DNA from: Halisarca cf. caerulea
Taxonomy: Eukaryota; Porifera; Demospongiae; Chondrillida; Halisarcidae
Length of the DNA: 64,000 nucleotides
Reading direction: 5' to 3'
Assembly (NCBI GenBank): GCA_963170055.1
Contig: CAUJGJ010000397.1
Coordinates: forward strand, 3,588,501-3,652,500
The notes below the pieces were generated by a model. That model was not told where the DNA came from. It was given only the letters and a program-made list of their open reading frames with translations, and searched no databases. Shown here piece by piece: positions 55,336-64,000 of this stretch (the stretch's first letter is position 1; each line of letters opens with the position of its first letter). The translations under genes were made by a program, and so were the position numbers.

Positions 55336-56720
55336 ATGGCGGACGGGGGTTTCCCTAATATCAACCTGCAGCTGCGGGGAAGGTGTCTATTAGGGGAGAT
55401 ATACGAAGGTGCGAACGTTATCGTTTTTCTTCTTCTGGAGACTATGGCTGTATCTGGCGATCCCAAAACGTGGACTTACAACCTCCTGCAAGAGTTCTGC
55501 GAACTTCATCAGTTGAAGCGATCTGGCAAAAAGGCCGAACTCCTTGAACGGTAAGAAGTCTTCGTTTTGTTTTGCTCTTGGAACTATGGTCATTAAAATG
55601 CTCTTTCCTATTCCATGCACAGCTGGAGACCTGGGAGTTGACTTGTCATGGTCTCTTTATGGTCACCAGTGATAAGCTATATGTAGATCGTGAACGCCAA
55701 CAACGACTTCAGAAGCAGCAACAGAAGCAGGCTGAATGGAGGGCTACACACTCACACATTGCACAGGATGACACAGAGCCATGTATTGAGTATCCAGATG
55801 AGACAACTCCAGTACCATCTGACTGCAGTGAGTGGATGGACACTGACTCAGCGAGTGGCAGCTACGAGTGGTATGAGCAGCATGTGCTTGTAGATGAGGC
55901 AAGTGCAAAAGAGATATTCGATGGTACGGTCGACCAGTCAATATCAGATCCATGTATTGAGTATCCAGATGAGACAACTCCAGTACCATCTGACTGCAGT
56001 GAGTGGATGGACACTGACTCAGCGAGTGGCAACTATGAGTGGTATGAGCAGCATGTGTTTGTAGATGAGGCAAGCGCAAAAGAGATATTCAATGGTACAG
56101 TCGACCAGTCAATGTCTCCTCTTTGGTACAGAGAGCGAGCTAAGCGCATCACTGCATCTATAGCTAAGGAGATATTCTGCCGGAAGCTAACTACTGATCC
56201 CACTCGCCTTCTCACAAGAATTACTTCAAGGCAGCAAATCCACTCCAAGGCACTCGATTATGGACGTGACCATGAGAAAGATGCCATCCACATGTATTCA
56301 CAGGTAATGTCCTGTATGGGTATGACACAACCTGTGTCGCAGTCAGGATTCTTCATTAGCACAAAGGAGCCATGGTTGGGAGCAAGTCCTGATGGAATTG
56401 TTGGCACTGGCATTTTAGAAGTGAAGTGTCCTTTCACATGCAGTGACTGTACTTTTGAGGCTGCAGCTGTGGCCAAACGTTCATTTTGTTTGAGCAAGTC
56501 ACCACATGGGCTAGCCCTAAAGAAGAAGCACCAGTACTATCACCAAGTACAGGTGCAGCTATTTGTGACCAAGGCTGCCTTTTGTGATTTTGTGGTGTGG
56601 TCACCTTCACAGCTTCATATTGAACGTATTTTTCCTGACTCTGCATTCATGCACAACATTGATGTACTACGTAAATTCTATTTCGAACACATGCTTCCTT
56701 TTCTTGTGAATAAAACGTAA
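55336..56720 (+). CDS. YqaJ-like exonuclease with SAP-domain first exon
   Basis: Exon 1 (55336-55550) starts in the TIR (MADGGFPNINLQL) and has a SAP motif (WTYNLLQEFCELHQLKRSGK, KAELLER) before a CG/GTAAGA donor. The long second frame runs to 56720. Which acceptor is used is unclear, because the obvious one (55622) does not keep phase; one indel may be present. The second part holds two tandem ~57-residue repeats (PCIEYPDETTPVPSDCSEWM ... TVDQSIS), then WYRERAKRITASIAKEIF, LDYGRDHEKDAI, and GASPDGIVGTGILEVKCP, the D..ExK core of the lambda-exonuclease/YqaJ PD-(D/E)XK family. It presumably trims DNA ends during transposition. Confidence 0.7.
55772..56113 (+). repeat. Tandem ~171-bp coding duplication
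   Basis: Two near-identical copies in frame within the YqaJ gene; each encodes PCIEYPDETTPVPSDCSEWM through EIFxGTVDQS. The few differences (S/N, L/F, D/N) indicate recent duplication or correction between copies. Confidence 0.85.
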
Positions 56721-56744
56721 ATGAAAAAGTGTTACATGTACTAC

Positions 56745-58294
56745 TTAGTCTTGCTTGTATGGTGGTACAAGCGGTTGCTGAAAAAGAGTTAAAAATGCAC
56801 AAACAAAAACTATTTCATCAGCAAGTGGAGCAAGATTGGTGGTAATAAGTTTAGTTATGTTAAAATTCTTAATTCGCTCAATGGCACGCTCAACATGCAT
56901 CCGGAGACTGGCAATTCTCCTCGTTTGGGTCAATTCCCAATGCTCCAGCTGTTTTCGGCCCTCAAGGAAAGGAGGAATGTTGACATAAGTCTTCTCAGGC
57001 ATGATGGAATCCAAGTCAAATCCTCTTTCGGCCATGATGGAGTCCCCTGGTTCCAGCAGAGACAGTAGATTTGACCGTCGAGTCAGTTCCTTGTCGGACA
57101 CTCTGCCACCGTACAGAGGTGACAAAAAGGTTATCACACCATTGGGACTGACACCAACCAGAAGTTTCAGAGTGTTCCGATTCTTGTAATTTGACCAGGT
57201 TGTAGCCTGCACGTCAGGATTGGATGGTTTTTCCAAAGGAAACTCTGTGGCATCGATAATCACCCGTGTTGATGGGAACTTCTTAAATTCAGGTGGCATG
57301 AACTTGTTAACAAGTGCCCGTGGTGGCCAGATGTTGATTTCTTTGAACGTGTGGTACAGACAAAGAATCCAGGTTGAAAAAATGCGGGACACAGTGGCCT
57401 GACCAACTGAGAAGCGCTGAGCCAAGTCAACCTCTGGAAAGTTGTGCCGGAGTTTCATCAACACCAACAGCAGTTCAGCATCAGGACTCAGTGATCGGTT
57501 TCCCGTACACTTCTTCGGCTGATCAACATTCTTGCTGTAGGTCAAAGTAGTGGCTGCATTCCCTACTAGATACAGGATGTCGTCGAATGCTTCCACCGAC
57601 AAGCCAGTATAAAAAGTGAAATTAGCAGGAGTTCCTCGAAGTTTGGCAGCGGAAAACTGGAGATTCTCCACTGTAGCTTGAGATGTTGTAAGCAGATTTT
57701 GTAGATTAGTGATAGTCCTATCCTTTGCCAGAACGTCACTTTCGAGGTCCCGAATCCTTTTGTCCCTTGCATCTTCTGGGTCAACTATGGCTCGAGTAAG
57801 CATTTCACTACAATCCAAAACAGATGTATCTTCAGTGCTGCTCAAATCTGCTACTCTTGGATCCATTACTGCAGAAGAGGGCCCCTGACAAGTCCCCATC
57901 ACTGAGCTACGGCTGTGGCGCTTGCTGACAGCTGGCTTGCCCAGGAAGATCGAAGGAGTATCGTTTCCTTTATCCAGGTGACCCGCTGGAAAGTGAACGC
58001 CACAGATGTAGGTATTGGGCGTCAAAGGAGTGTTTTATCTGGGTATTCTGGCTAGCCACTTCTTCCTCAACTCTGCCCGTGAGCCCACATCCTTAGGTAG
58101 TCGATGAAAGGAGACAGCTTTGCAGATAGGGAAGAGTTGCCGCATCCGACCTTGTCCGAAGTTGACCCACACAAACGACGCTTTACGTACACTTTCTGTC
58201 CTTGGACATCATTTTTGCTCGGAAATAAGCCCCACTTACACTTGTCCTTTCTGTTCGGGCAGCCAGGAACCACACAGTTCGCATGAGAGGGCAT
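56745..58294 (-). pseudogene. THAP-DDE_Tnp_4 transposase of the ISL2EU-type element, with a junction break
   Basis: ATG 58294 starts a THAP finger (MPSHANCVVPGCPNRKDKCK, WGLFPS, SPFIDYLRMWAHGQS). Between 58070 and 58025 the frame meets two stops and a one-base shift, then resumes LTPNTYICGVHFPAGHLDKG, the end of the THAP domain. The catalytic part is complete: VIIDATEFPLEKPSN (D), YGGRVSDKELTRRSNLL (D) and MHVERAIERIKNF (E), with helical HTH-like QRFSVGQATVSRIFSTW before it. A coiled coil (RDKRIRDLESDVLAKDRTIT) lies between THAP and DDE. Either a small intron removes the junction or it is a lesion. The protein would bind the TIRs through THAP. Confidence 0.7.
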
Positions 58295-58451
58295 TCTCAC
58301 TCCACGATAAACGAACAACAAAGAACAACAATACGGTCTTTGTGTGGTCAGCTGACCCACCTTCCCCGCACGTGCGCGACCGCCATTTTGATGAATACAT
58401 GCCATTGCATAAAAATTTAGTTTTGGTTTCTATCTAATTCATTCAAGTTAG

Positions 58452-58825
58452 ACTATCACGTTCAACAATATTACATTGTTGACCAAGAGGTGCTTCACAA
58501 AACATGAAAGCTAAAGAATGCCATCAAGAGGTATTCATTCATGGATGGCTTCGTGCATAACAGCAACATGCTGTTATTTTAATAGTAGCATAAGATTAGT
58601 GGTTTCCAAATATTTAATAGTTTGAATTTCTTTTTAGACAAATTGCATTTAAATGCTAATCTTATGCTTTTGATTCAGTTCAACAATAATTAATGTTGTT
58701 GTCAATAGTGCTTCACTGACGAGGAAGCGGTCATTACCATCACAGATTATTTTATTGAATGGATGGTGTCGTGTGTAGCAGCGATACGTGCTCCTACATT
58801 CAAAGTAGCATAAAACTTATGCATA
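58452..58825. repeat. Old tandem duplication, ~225-bp period
   Basis: GTTCAACAATATTACATTG ... TGCTTCAC ... ATGGATGGCTTCGTG ... TAGCATAAGATTA recurs as GTTCAACAATAATTAATG ... TGCTTCAC ... ATGGATGGTGTCGTG ... TAGCATAAAACT in the same order. Non-coding. Confidence 0.55.
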
Positions 58826-59113
58826 ACCTTTCACAATGGGTGATATATGATGACAATTTTGTCATTGTGGGGAGAACCTATGTATGTATCTAAGAATCTA
58901 AGAATTATTCTAGTTTGGCCTATGGTTGATTTGAATATTAGTATTTAATATCCAAGTTTTTATTTGGGCATGTTAGTTATCCCGCATATACACTTTAACA
59001 GCAATTTTGACATTTCTAACTACAAAAAGAAGATTTTATTGATTGCCTTCATAAATGAAATAATATAGGGAGCATGCACGTTCTGGCCCCTATATGATTT
59101 CAGTTATGAAACA
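58826..59113. other. No gene seen
   Basis: AT-rich DNA between the tandem duplication and the broken end of the Helitron helicase frame. The Helitron 3' end (a hairpin followed by CTRR) was not found here. Confidence 0.4.
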
Positions 59114-62100
59114 TCATATGAGGAACGAATCAAATTTTGATATCCTTTGGAAACATGAGGCGAAAGTAAAAGTTGTAAATAGTTGTCCTTCATTAAATGC
59201 ATTGCAATCTGCAACATGAGGAAACAACCTTAGAGCCTTTTCAAATGGTGGCTTTGAAAGATCAATATTGTTTCCTGCCACCATGCGACTTTCCAGCATC
59301 TTAATATCCTGTTCTGTTTGCTTTTTCACTCGAACACGATTCAACAGGTCTGAAAAGGACAAATCCTTTTGTTGTCTCACATTTTCAGTTAATTCTACTA
59401 TTTGAAAGCAGTCCTTCCAAAGGTGAGATGCCAAGCGTTTTGACTGCAGTTTTGTCACACTAAACACAAAGTGTCCATTGACAGGTGAGAGCTGATAAAA
59501 GTCACCAACTGCAATCACATTCAGTCCTCCAAAGATGTCATCATTGGCAAATATCTCACACAGTCGATAGTGGACAGACTGGAGAACTTCGTAAGATGCC
59601 ATGCTAATTTCATCAATGATGATGGTATGTATGCCTCTCCACAGCATCCTCAGCTCTCGAAGTGCTACAGCCGTTAACTTTAAATGGTAGGCAGACCTTC
59701 TATGCTCAACTTGAAGATTAAGTGCTCTGTGAATTGTTAGGCCATCCACATTGAATGCAGCTACACCCGTTGGTGCCATGACCATGCATCCATGCACTTC
59801 ATCACTCCCTTGCACTGACCTCTCAATATGTTCTCTGATGGCACGAATCACATAAGACTTTCCCATCCCTGCACCACCAGTTATCAAGATGCGGATGGGC
59901 TTGGGTTGGGCCTCCTGTCCGAGATGAAATTTGTGTAATGAGCTAGTGTACTGTACTACCATGTAAAATGCTTCTCTCTGTCTTGCATTCAAATTGCATA
60001 CCAATTCCATGAAGGCCTTATCAGTGAGACGCATGCGTGTGAGGGCTCCATTGCCATTATCGTCGTCTGCTACTGTAGGAAGAACATCCACATCCACCTG
60101 TTCATCTTGGACATAATTTTCAGCGTTGTGTAAACCATGGTCCAGTTCCTCTGGTACATGAGTAGCATCTTCCCGTTCACCATGTTGAACATTTGGTGCA
60201 ACCAAATCCATGTATGCACCATCCGAAACTGCTTTCAATTGCTGCACTGCTCTTTGTACTTCTTCTGCAAAAGTATGGTGTTCACAATTTAGCACTTTCA
60301 TCTCCTTTTCACGAACAATGAAAGCTGACATTGCGCTGTCGTGCTTTAGAAGTAAGTCCTCCTTCTCACGTCTCCACGGAATGTACAACAGCAACAGTGA
60401 ATAATAATACTCATCACCGTGACTTTGTGGTGTCATAATGGGTGTTCGAAGGCACGCTTGCTTTGTACGAAGTTTGATCCATCCCAGATTGCCTTGCAAT
60501 TGGAATCGAGGCTGAATGTGACGCCCACTGCCGCCCTTTGGTGTGTCATCCCTATATACACTATCATACCATACAGAAAAGTGAGCCAACGTCATCTTCT
60601 CAAATTCATCTTCCTGTGGTCTTGTAGCATATCTGTCAAATAGTCCAGGTTGAAAAAGATTTGTATCCATGTCATCCAGCTCAAGTAACTCGGATCGATT
60701 CTTGAGAATCCTTGTTCTCTTTTCGGGAGGAACAGTGTTGACAAAGACAACTTTACACGATGAATCCTTTAATGGTACGTGGCACAACCGATAGGCTGCT
60801 TCTTGGCCACTTAACTGTCTGTGCGAAAGCATAGTGTTTCCCAATTTAGATAATCGTTTTCGAAGTGAAGCATTCGGTGCTAGTGATTGAAGGGAATCAC
60901 TGATAGCCTTCTTCACCTCTTCGCTCTCACCTTTGCATATGTATGAACATATGTAAGATGCTGTCCAATAAACCGATCCAATCAACTGTATATACATGTT
61001 GGCCTGCCATGCTAAGAGTAGTGGAGCATTGTATGGGTTGATGTTTTCTTCACCATCAGTTCTCCTGAGAATATAGAACCAGGACTTGTTACCTACATCT
61101 TCAATATTCTTGAGACGAGTAATGGACGATAAAGGTTGTGGAAAGTCAAAACGACATTCTTTTGATTTTTTCCTTTTGTCCTTCTTGATGCAAGTAGATG
61201 TATGATTATGTTTCTGAACTCGAAGAACTACAGACCGCAAGCTGTCCTCACCACATCCTTCTTCTGGAATTCTGTCAGAAATGTAACGATCGATAAAGTC
61301 AGGAGCTGCCGTTCTTCTCTCTACTGTATCAAGATTAGGGGCATCTTTGATCCACCACAAGGAATGGATGTGTGGTGATCCTCTGAGTTGAAATTCTACT
61401 CTCCAAAAGAAATCCATTACCTCTCCAATTGGCCTTCCAGATCCCTTTATGATTTCTTTCACTAAGGACTGGAAGCGGTGTTGAAAATGGCGTGCTGTGA
61501 CAACAGGATTGCTTGTCATGAGTGTTCTTCTTTCTTCATCAGATAGCTCGTCCACTTGTTCATTGGAGATATTCCTTCCACTACAACTTGCTAAAACCAC
61601 CATCAAATCTTTCCAATGGTGATCATCTGCACTAAATGTAATAAAGAAAGTGGGTGGACCAAGTGTACGTAGCATTGCAAACAGTTGTATCCTTGCTGAT
61701 TGCCAATATGCTGCAGTTCCTCTAATATCTCGCATGAAGCCGTAACAGTTTTCACGAACATCGGGATTTTCCCCTACTCCAGTGCTACGCAGATCTCCTG
61801 CAGTCAATGTTTTCTTTTGTTTGTTCTTCCTTCCGGATGTTGGATTTCGAAGGCGGAGAGCAATTGATATACTACTTTGTAATTTTATTGCTTCCACAAT
61901 GTTACATGCCCAGAATATATATGATGGGTGTTTGGCCCAGCGTGAATCTTTATTCATTATTCTTGATTGAAAATAGTCCAAAGGTGTAATTGAAATTTGT
62001 CGATGAGTACCAAATCCGTTGTTTCCATCAGGATGAAGTGTTGGAAAAGCCAAAACCTCAAGTTGTTGCTCATTGAAAATTCTCAGTGGAGCACTAGTGA

Positions 62101-62560
62101 TCTTCTCAAGTTGATGCACTGGAAAATTACCTTCTCGTAAATAGTTGCTTACTGGTACATCTGGCATCAGGAAATCGCTGCGGACAACACCTGATTCTTC
62201 CATTGCCTCTTCCTCGTTTTCAGTTTCCACAAAGTTTTCCTGGCAATGCTCTGTGATTTCCACATTCTTGTAAGCAGAGTTGTTTTCTTTCAACCATTGC
62301 AATGCATTCATGACAATAGTATAGCGACACCGATAGTACAATGGTTTGGATTCTTTCGATGCAGTGGGTGGCTTTATGTACACAATGTCGCTACCAGTCG
62401 CTGGTCGTGGAAGTTGATTTAAGACTTCAGTCATGGATGATAGAAAATTGATGACCTATCCAGTTATTCCTCTTTGTCCACCACATGGTAGAAGAACCAA
62501 CTTCATAAATGGTGCCACACGTGCAATGAGACGCTCTTCCATGCTGTTCAGGTCTCGAAG
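59114..62560 (-). pseudogene. Helitron Rep/helicase, truncated helicase, one in-frame stop
   Basis: An 1106-residue frame from ATG 62434; the same frame extends upstream through TAG 62458-62456 into SMEERLIARVAPFMKLVLLP, the usual Helitron start. Residues ~340-360 hold the HUH motif RGSPHIHSL (H355, H357), and 494-498 the paired tyrosines SYICSYICKGE, so the Rep nuclease is complete. The Pif1-type SF1B helicase has GGAGMGKS (853-860), IIDEISM (939-945) and VGDFYQLSPV (976-985). It loses family sequence after CNAFNEGQL and lacks the C-terminal helicase motifs. Rolling-circle transposition by this copy is unlikely. A CATACAG acceptor at about 62560 may start this exon. Confidence 0.75.
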
Positions 62561-62589
62561 TTCTGTATGCATGTACATGTTTCTGTGTG

Positions 62590-62752
62590 TGTGTGTGTGT
62601 GTACGCATGTACATGTCTTAGTATGTGTGAGTGTTTATACCTTAGTATAACCACTATTCCTTACACTGTGAGTGCTATCATTATGCCTTCCATTTTATAA
62701 TTTCCTGTAGTAAACTCTCAGTATGTGTGTGTACACGCATGTACATGTCTCA

Positions 62753-62818
<66 letters not shown>

Positions 62819-62937
62819 GTGTGTATGTGTGTACATGTCTCTCTGTGTGTACGCATGTACATGTCTAATGTTTGTGTATATGCCTTAACATAGCCACTAT
62901 TCCTTATACTCTGTGAGTGCTGTGCCTTCCATTTTTT
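62590..62937. repeat. GT-rich microsatellite region
   Basis: (GT)n at 62590-62604 and a longer array at 62757-62825, within repeats of a ACGCATGTACATGTCT-like phrase that recurs at 62610, 62730, 62850, 63630 and 63760. Confidence 0.85.
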
Positions 62938-63007
62938 GGGCCGCCAGAAGGCGGCCCTATATTGTTGTTACTTTCACCGGAAGTGTCCGTAACGTCCGGA
63001 ACGATGT

Positions 63008-63044
<37 letters not shown>

Positions 63045-63235
63045 AACAACATGGCGGACGCGAAGTCGGTACAAAATCTCTCGGCTATACTTCGGTGAAA
63101 TTCATTCGTTTGCTTCTGATTTTATCAGCGAAGGGTCTTTTAGACCAGAAGAGTTCTTCGAAATATTGTTTCAGTCAATAACGCTGATTTCCAAGCGATT
63201 CAAGTTTCCAGGGCCGTAGGCGGCCCACAAGTTTT
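62938..63235 (+). mobile_element. Repeat family A copy, first of a tandem pair
   Basis: GGGCCGCCAGAAGGCGGCCC hairpin, CACCGGAAGTGTCCGTAACG, TA array (63010-63041), GTCAACAACATGGCGGACGC, conserved middle and GGGCCGTAGGCGGCCC. It lacks the last mirrored stem. Confidence 0.8.
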
Positions 63236-63256
63236 TGGAACGTCCGGAACGATGTC

Positions 63257-63315
<59 letters not shown>

Positions 63316-63527
63316 GTCAACAACATGGCGGACGTGAAGTCGGTACAAAATCTTTCGGCTATATTTCGGTGAAATTCATTCGTTTGCTCCAGAGTTTATC
63401 AGCGAAGGGTCTTTTAGACCAGAAGAGTTCTTCGAAATATTATTTTAGTCAATACCGCCGTTCTCCAAGCGATTCAAGTTTCCAGGGCCGTAGGCGGCCC
63501 ACGAGTTTTTTAAACTCGAATCACTTG
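63236..63527 (+). mobile_element. Repeat family A copy, second of a tandem pair
   Basis: Begins inside the family at GGAACGTCCGGAACGATGTC, with no first hairpin, then a longer TA array (63260-63312), ACAACATGGCGGACGTGAAG, and the full right end with AAACTCGAATCACTTG. The two copies share one boundary, as expected from unequal exchange or slippage. Confidence 0.8.
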
Positions 63528-64000
63528 TTACAAGTTTCTGTAATTATCTCAGTGTATGTGTGTGTACGTATTTCCATGTCTCAGTGTGTGTGTGTGTGTG
63601 TGAATGCGTATGAATGTCACGTCTACATGTCTCCATGCATGTACATGTCTTAGTGTTTGTGTTTATGCCTTAACATAACCACTTTTCTTTACACTGTGAG
63701 TGCTGTGCCTTCCATTTTTATAAATTTTCTGTAATTTCTCAGTGTGTGTACATGCACACATGTACATGTCTCAGTGAGTATGCGTGTAAATGTTTCAATT
63801 TGTGTGTGTACATATGTACACAGTTTAAAACATATTTACTCATACAAATACACACATTCAATAAACAATTAACCAACATACTTTACATAGTGAACAGTAT
63901 ATAACGTACTAGTGGCACAAATACACATTGTACACATACACATGCACAGACAGAGAGAGAGACACAGAAAAACACACATGTACACACACAAACACATGTT
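63528..64000. other. No gene; GT/CA-rich end of the window
   Basis: Short GT and CA runs with repeated ACATGTCTCAGTGTGT-like phrases. Reading frames here are simple-sequence artefacts. Confidence 0.6.

Larger units (their letters stand above)
55315..58406. mobile_element. ISL2EU-type DNA transposon (YqaJ + THAP-DDE), 3.1 kb
   Basis: AATGGCACGTATTCATC, then GAAAATGGCGGACG at 55315-55346, is mirrored at 58376-58406 with three or so differences. Inside are two convergent genes whose stop codons are only 24 bp apart: a SAP/YqaJ-type exonuclease (plus) and a THAP-DDE_Tnp_4 transposase (minus). That pair is the known content of ISL2EU elements, relatives of PIF/Harbinger. The target duplication was not resolved. 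Confidence 0.75.

Noticed and set aside
13454..62458. A variant genetic code suggested by in-frame TAA, TAG and TGA in otherwise open genes
   Set aside because: All three stop codons occur, at non-matching residues, mostly once per gene, and intact genes use ordinary stops. Independent decay explains them better.
1..64000. A bacterial or viral accessory island
   Set aside because: Introns, microsatellites and animal-type transposase families throughout argue for a eukaryotic nuclear genome; no operon-like gene spacing or ribosome-binding sites were seen.

Overview
The window looks like accessory, transposon-filled DNA from an animal nuclear genome, most likely an early-branching aquatic invertebrate such as a sponge; this assignment is an inference. 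Evidence for a metazoan nuclear genome: short GT..AG introns, long CA/GT and TA microsatellites, and coding families abundant in sponges, cnidarians and other invertebrates (DUF6589, P2X7-like C-terminal domain, THAP-DDE, ZMYM1-like hAT, Crypton-type tyrosine recombinase, YqaJ/THAP ISL2EU pairs). No rRNA, no convincing tRNA gene, no CRISPR and no prokaryotic operon was seen. Almost every protein-coding stretch belongs to a mobile element or to a family that travels with them.

Layout. 1-7 kb: broken coding fragments, an internally deleted Tigger/pogo element, and a decayed DDE-like gene. 7.1-9.7 kb: inverted half-copies of a small repeat around a SINE-like segment, a long palindrome, and an apparently intact intronless Crypton-like recombinase gene. 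11.4-19 kb: another palindrome, a truncated SWIM-finger gene, and a complete 5.5-kb DNA transposon (12237-17767) with ~91-bp terminal inverted repeats and a perfect 9-bp target duplication. That element carries a RecQ-like helicase gene and a seven-exon DUF6589 gene. 19-27 kb: minisatellites, miniature elements, a head-to-head gene pair with near-adjacent starts, and a gene with a run of 27-33-nt micro-exons coding a coiled coil. 28-38 kb: a four-exon hAT/ZMYM1-like transposase with one stop, an internally deleted relative, a RING-type ORF, a pogo MITE and the nuclease tail of a reverse-transcriptase gene. 39.7-42 kb: a three-exon integrase-like gene with no visible lesion. 45-50.5 kb: a Ty3-type LTR retrotransposon on the minus strand, itself split by a TTAA-flanked Kolobok-like element carrying P2X7-like and THAP fragments. 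52-54 kb: decayed Tc1-like transposase. 55.3-58.4 kb: an ISL2EU-type element with convergent YqaJ exonuclease and THAP-DDE transposase genes. 59.1-62.6 kb: Helitron Rep/helicase, truncated in the helicase half. The rest is microsatellite-rich DNA with tandem copies of a TA-bearing MITE.

The features most worth attention are the RecQ+DUF6589 transposon, whose TIRs are stem-loops with conserved stems and diverged loops; a set of long palindromes that share a GC-rich centre but have unrelated arms; a MITE family with ETS-like and YY1-like motifs placed either side of a TA microsatellite; and the micro-exon gene.
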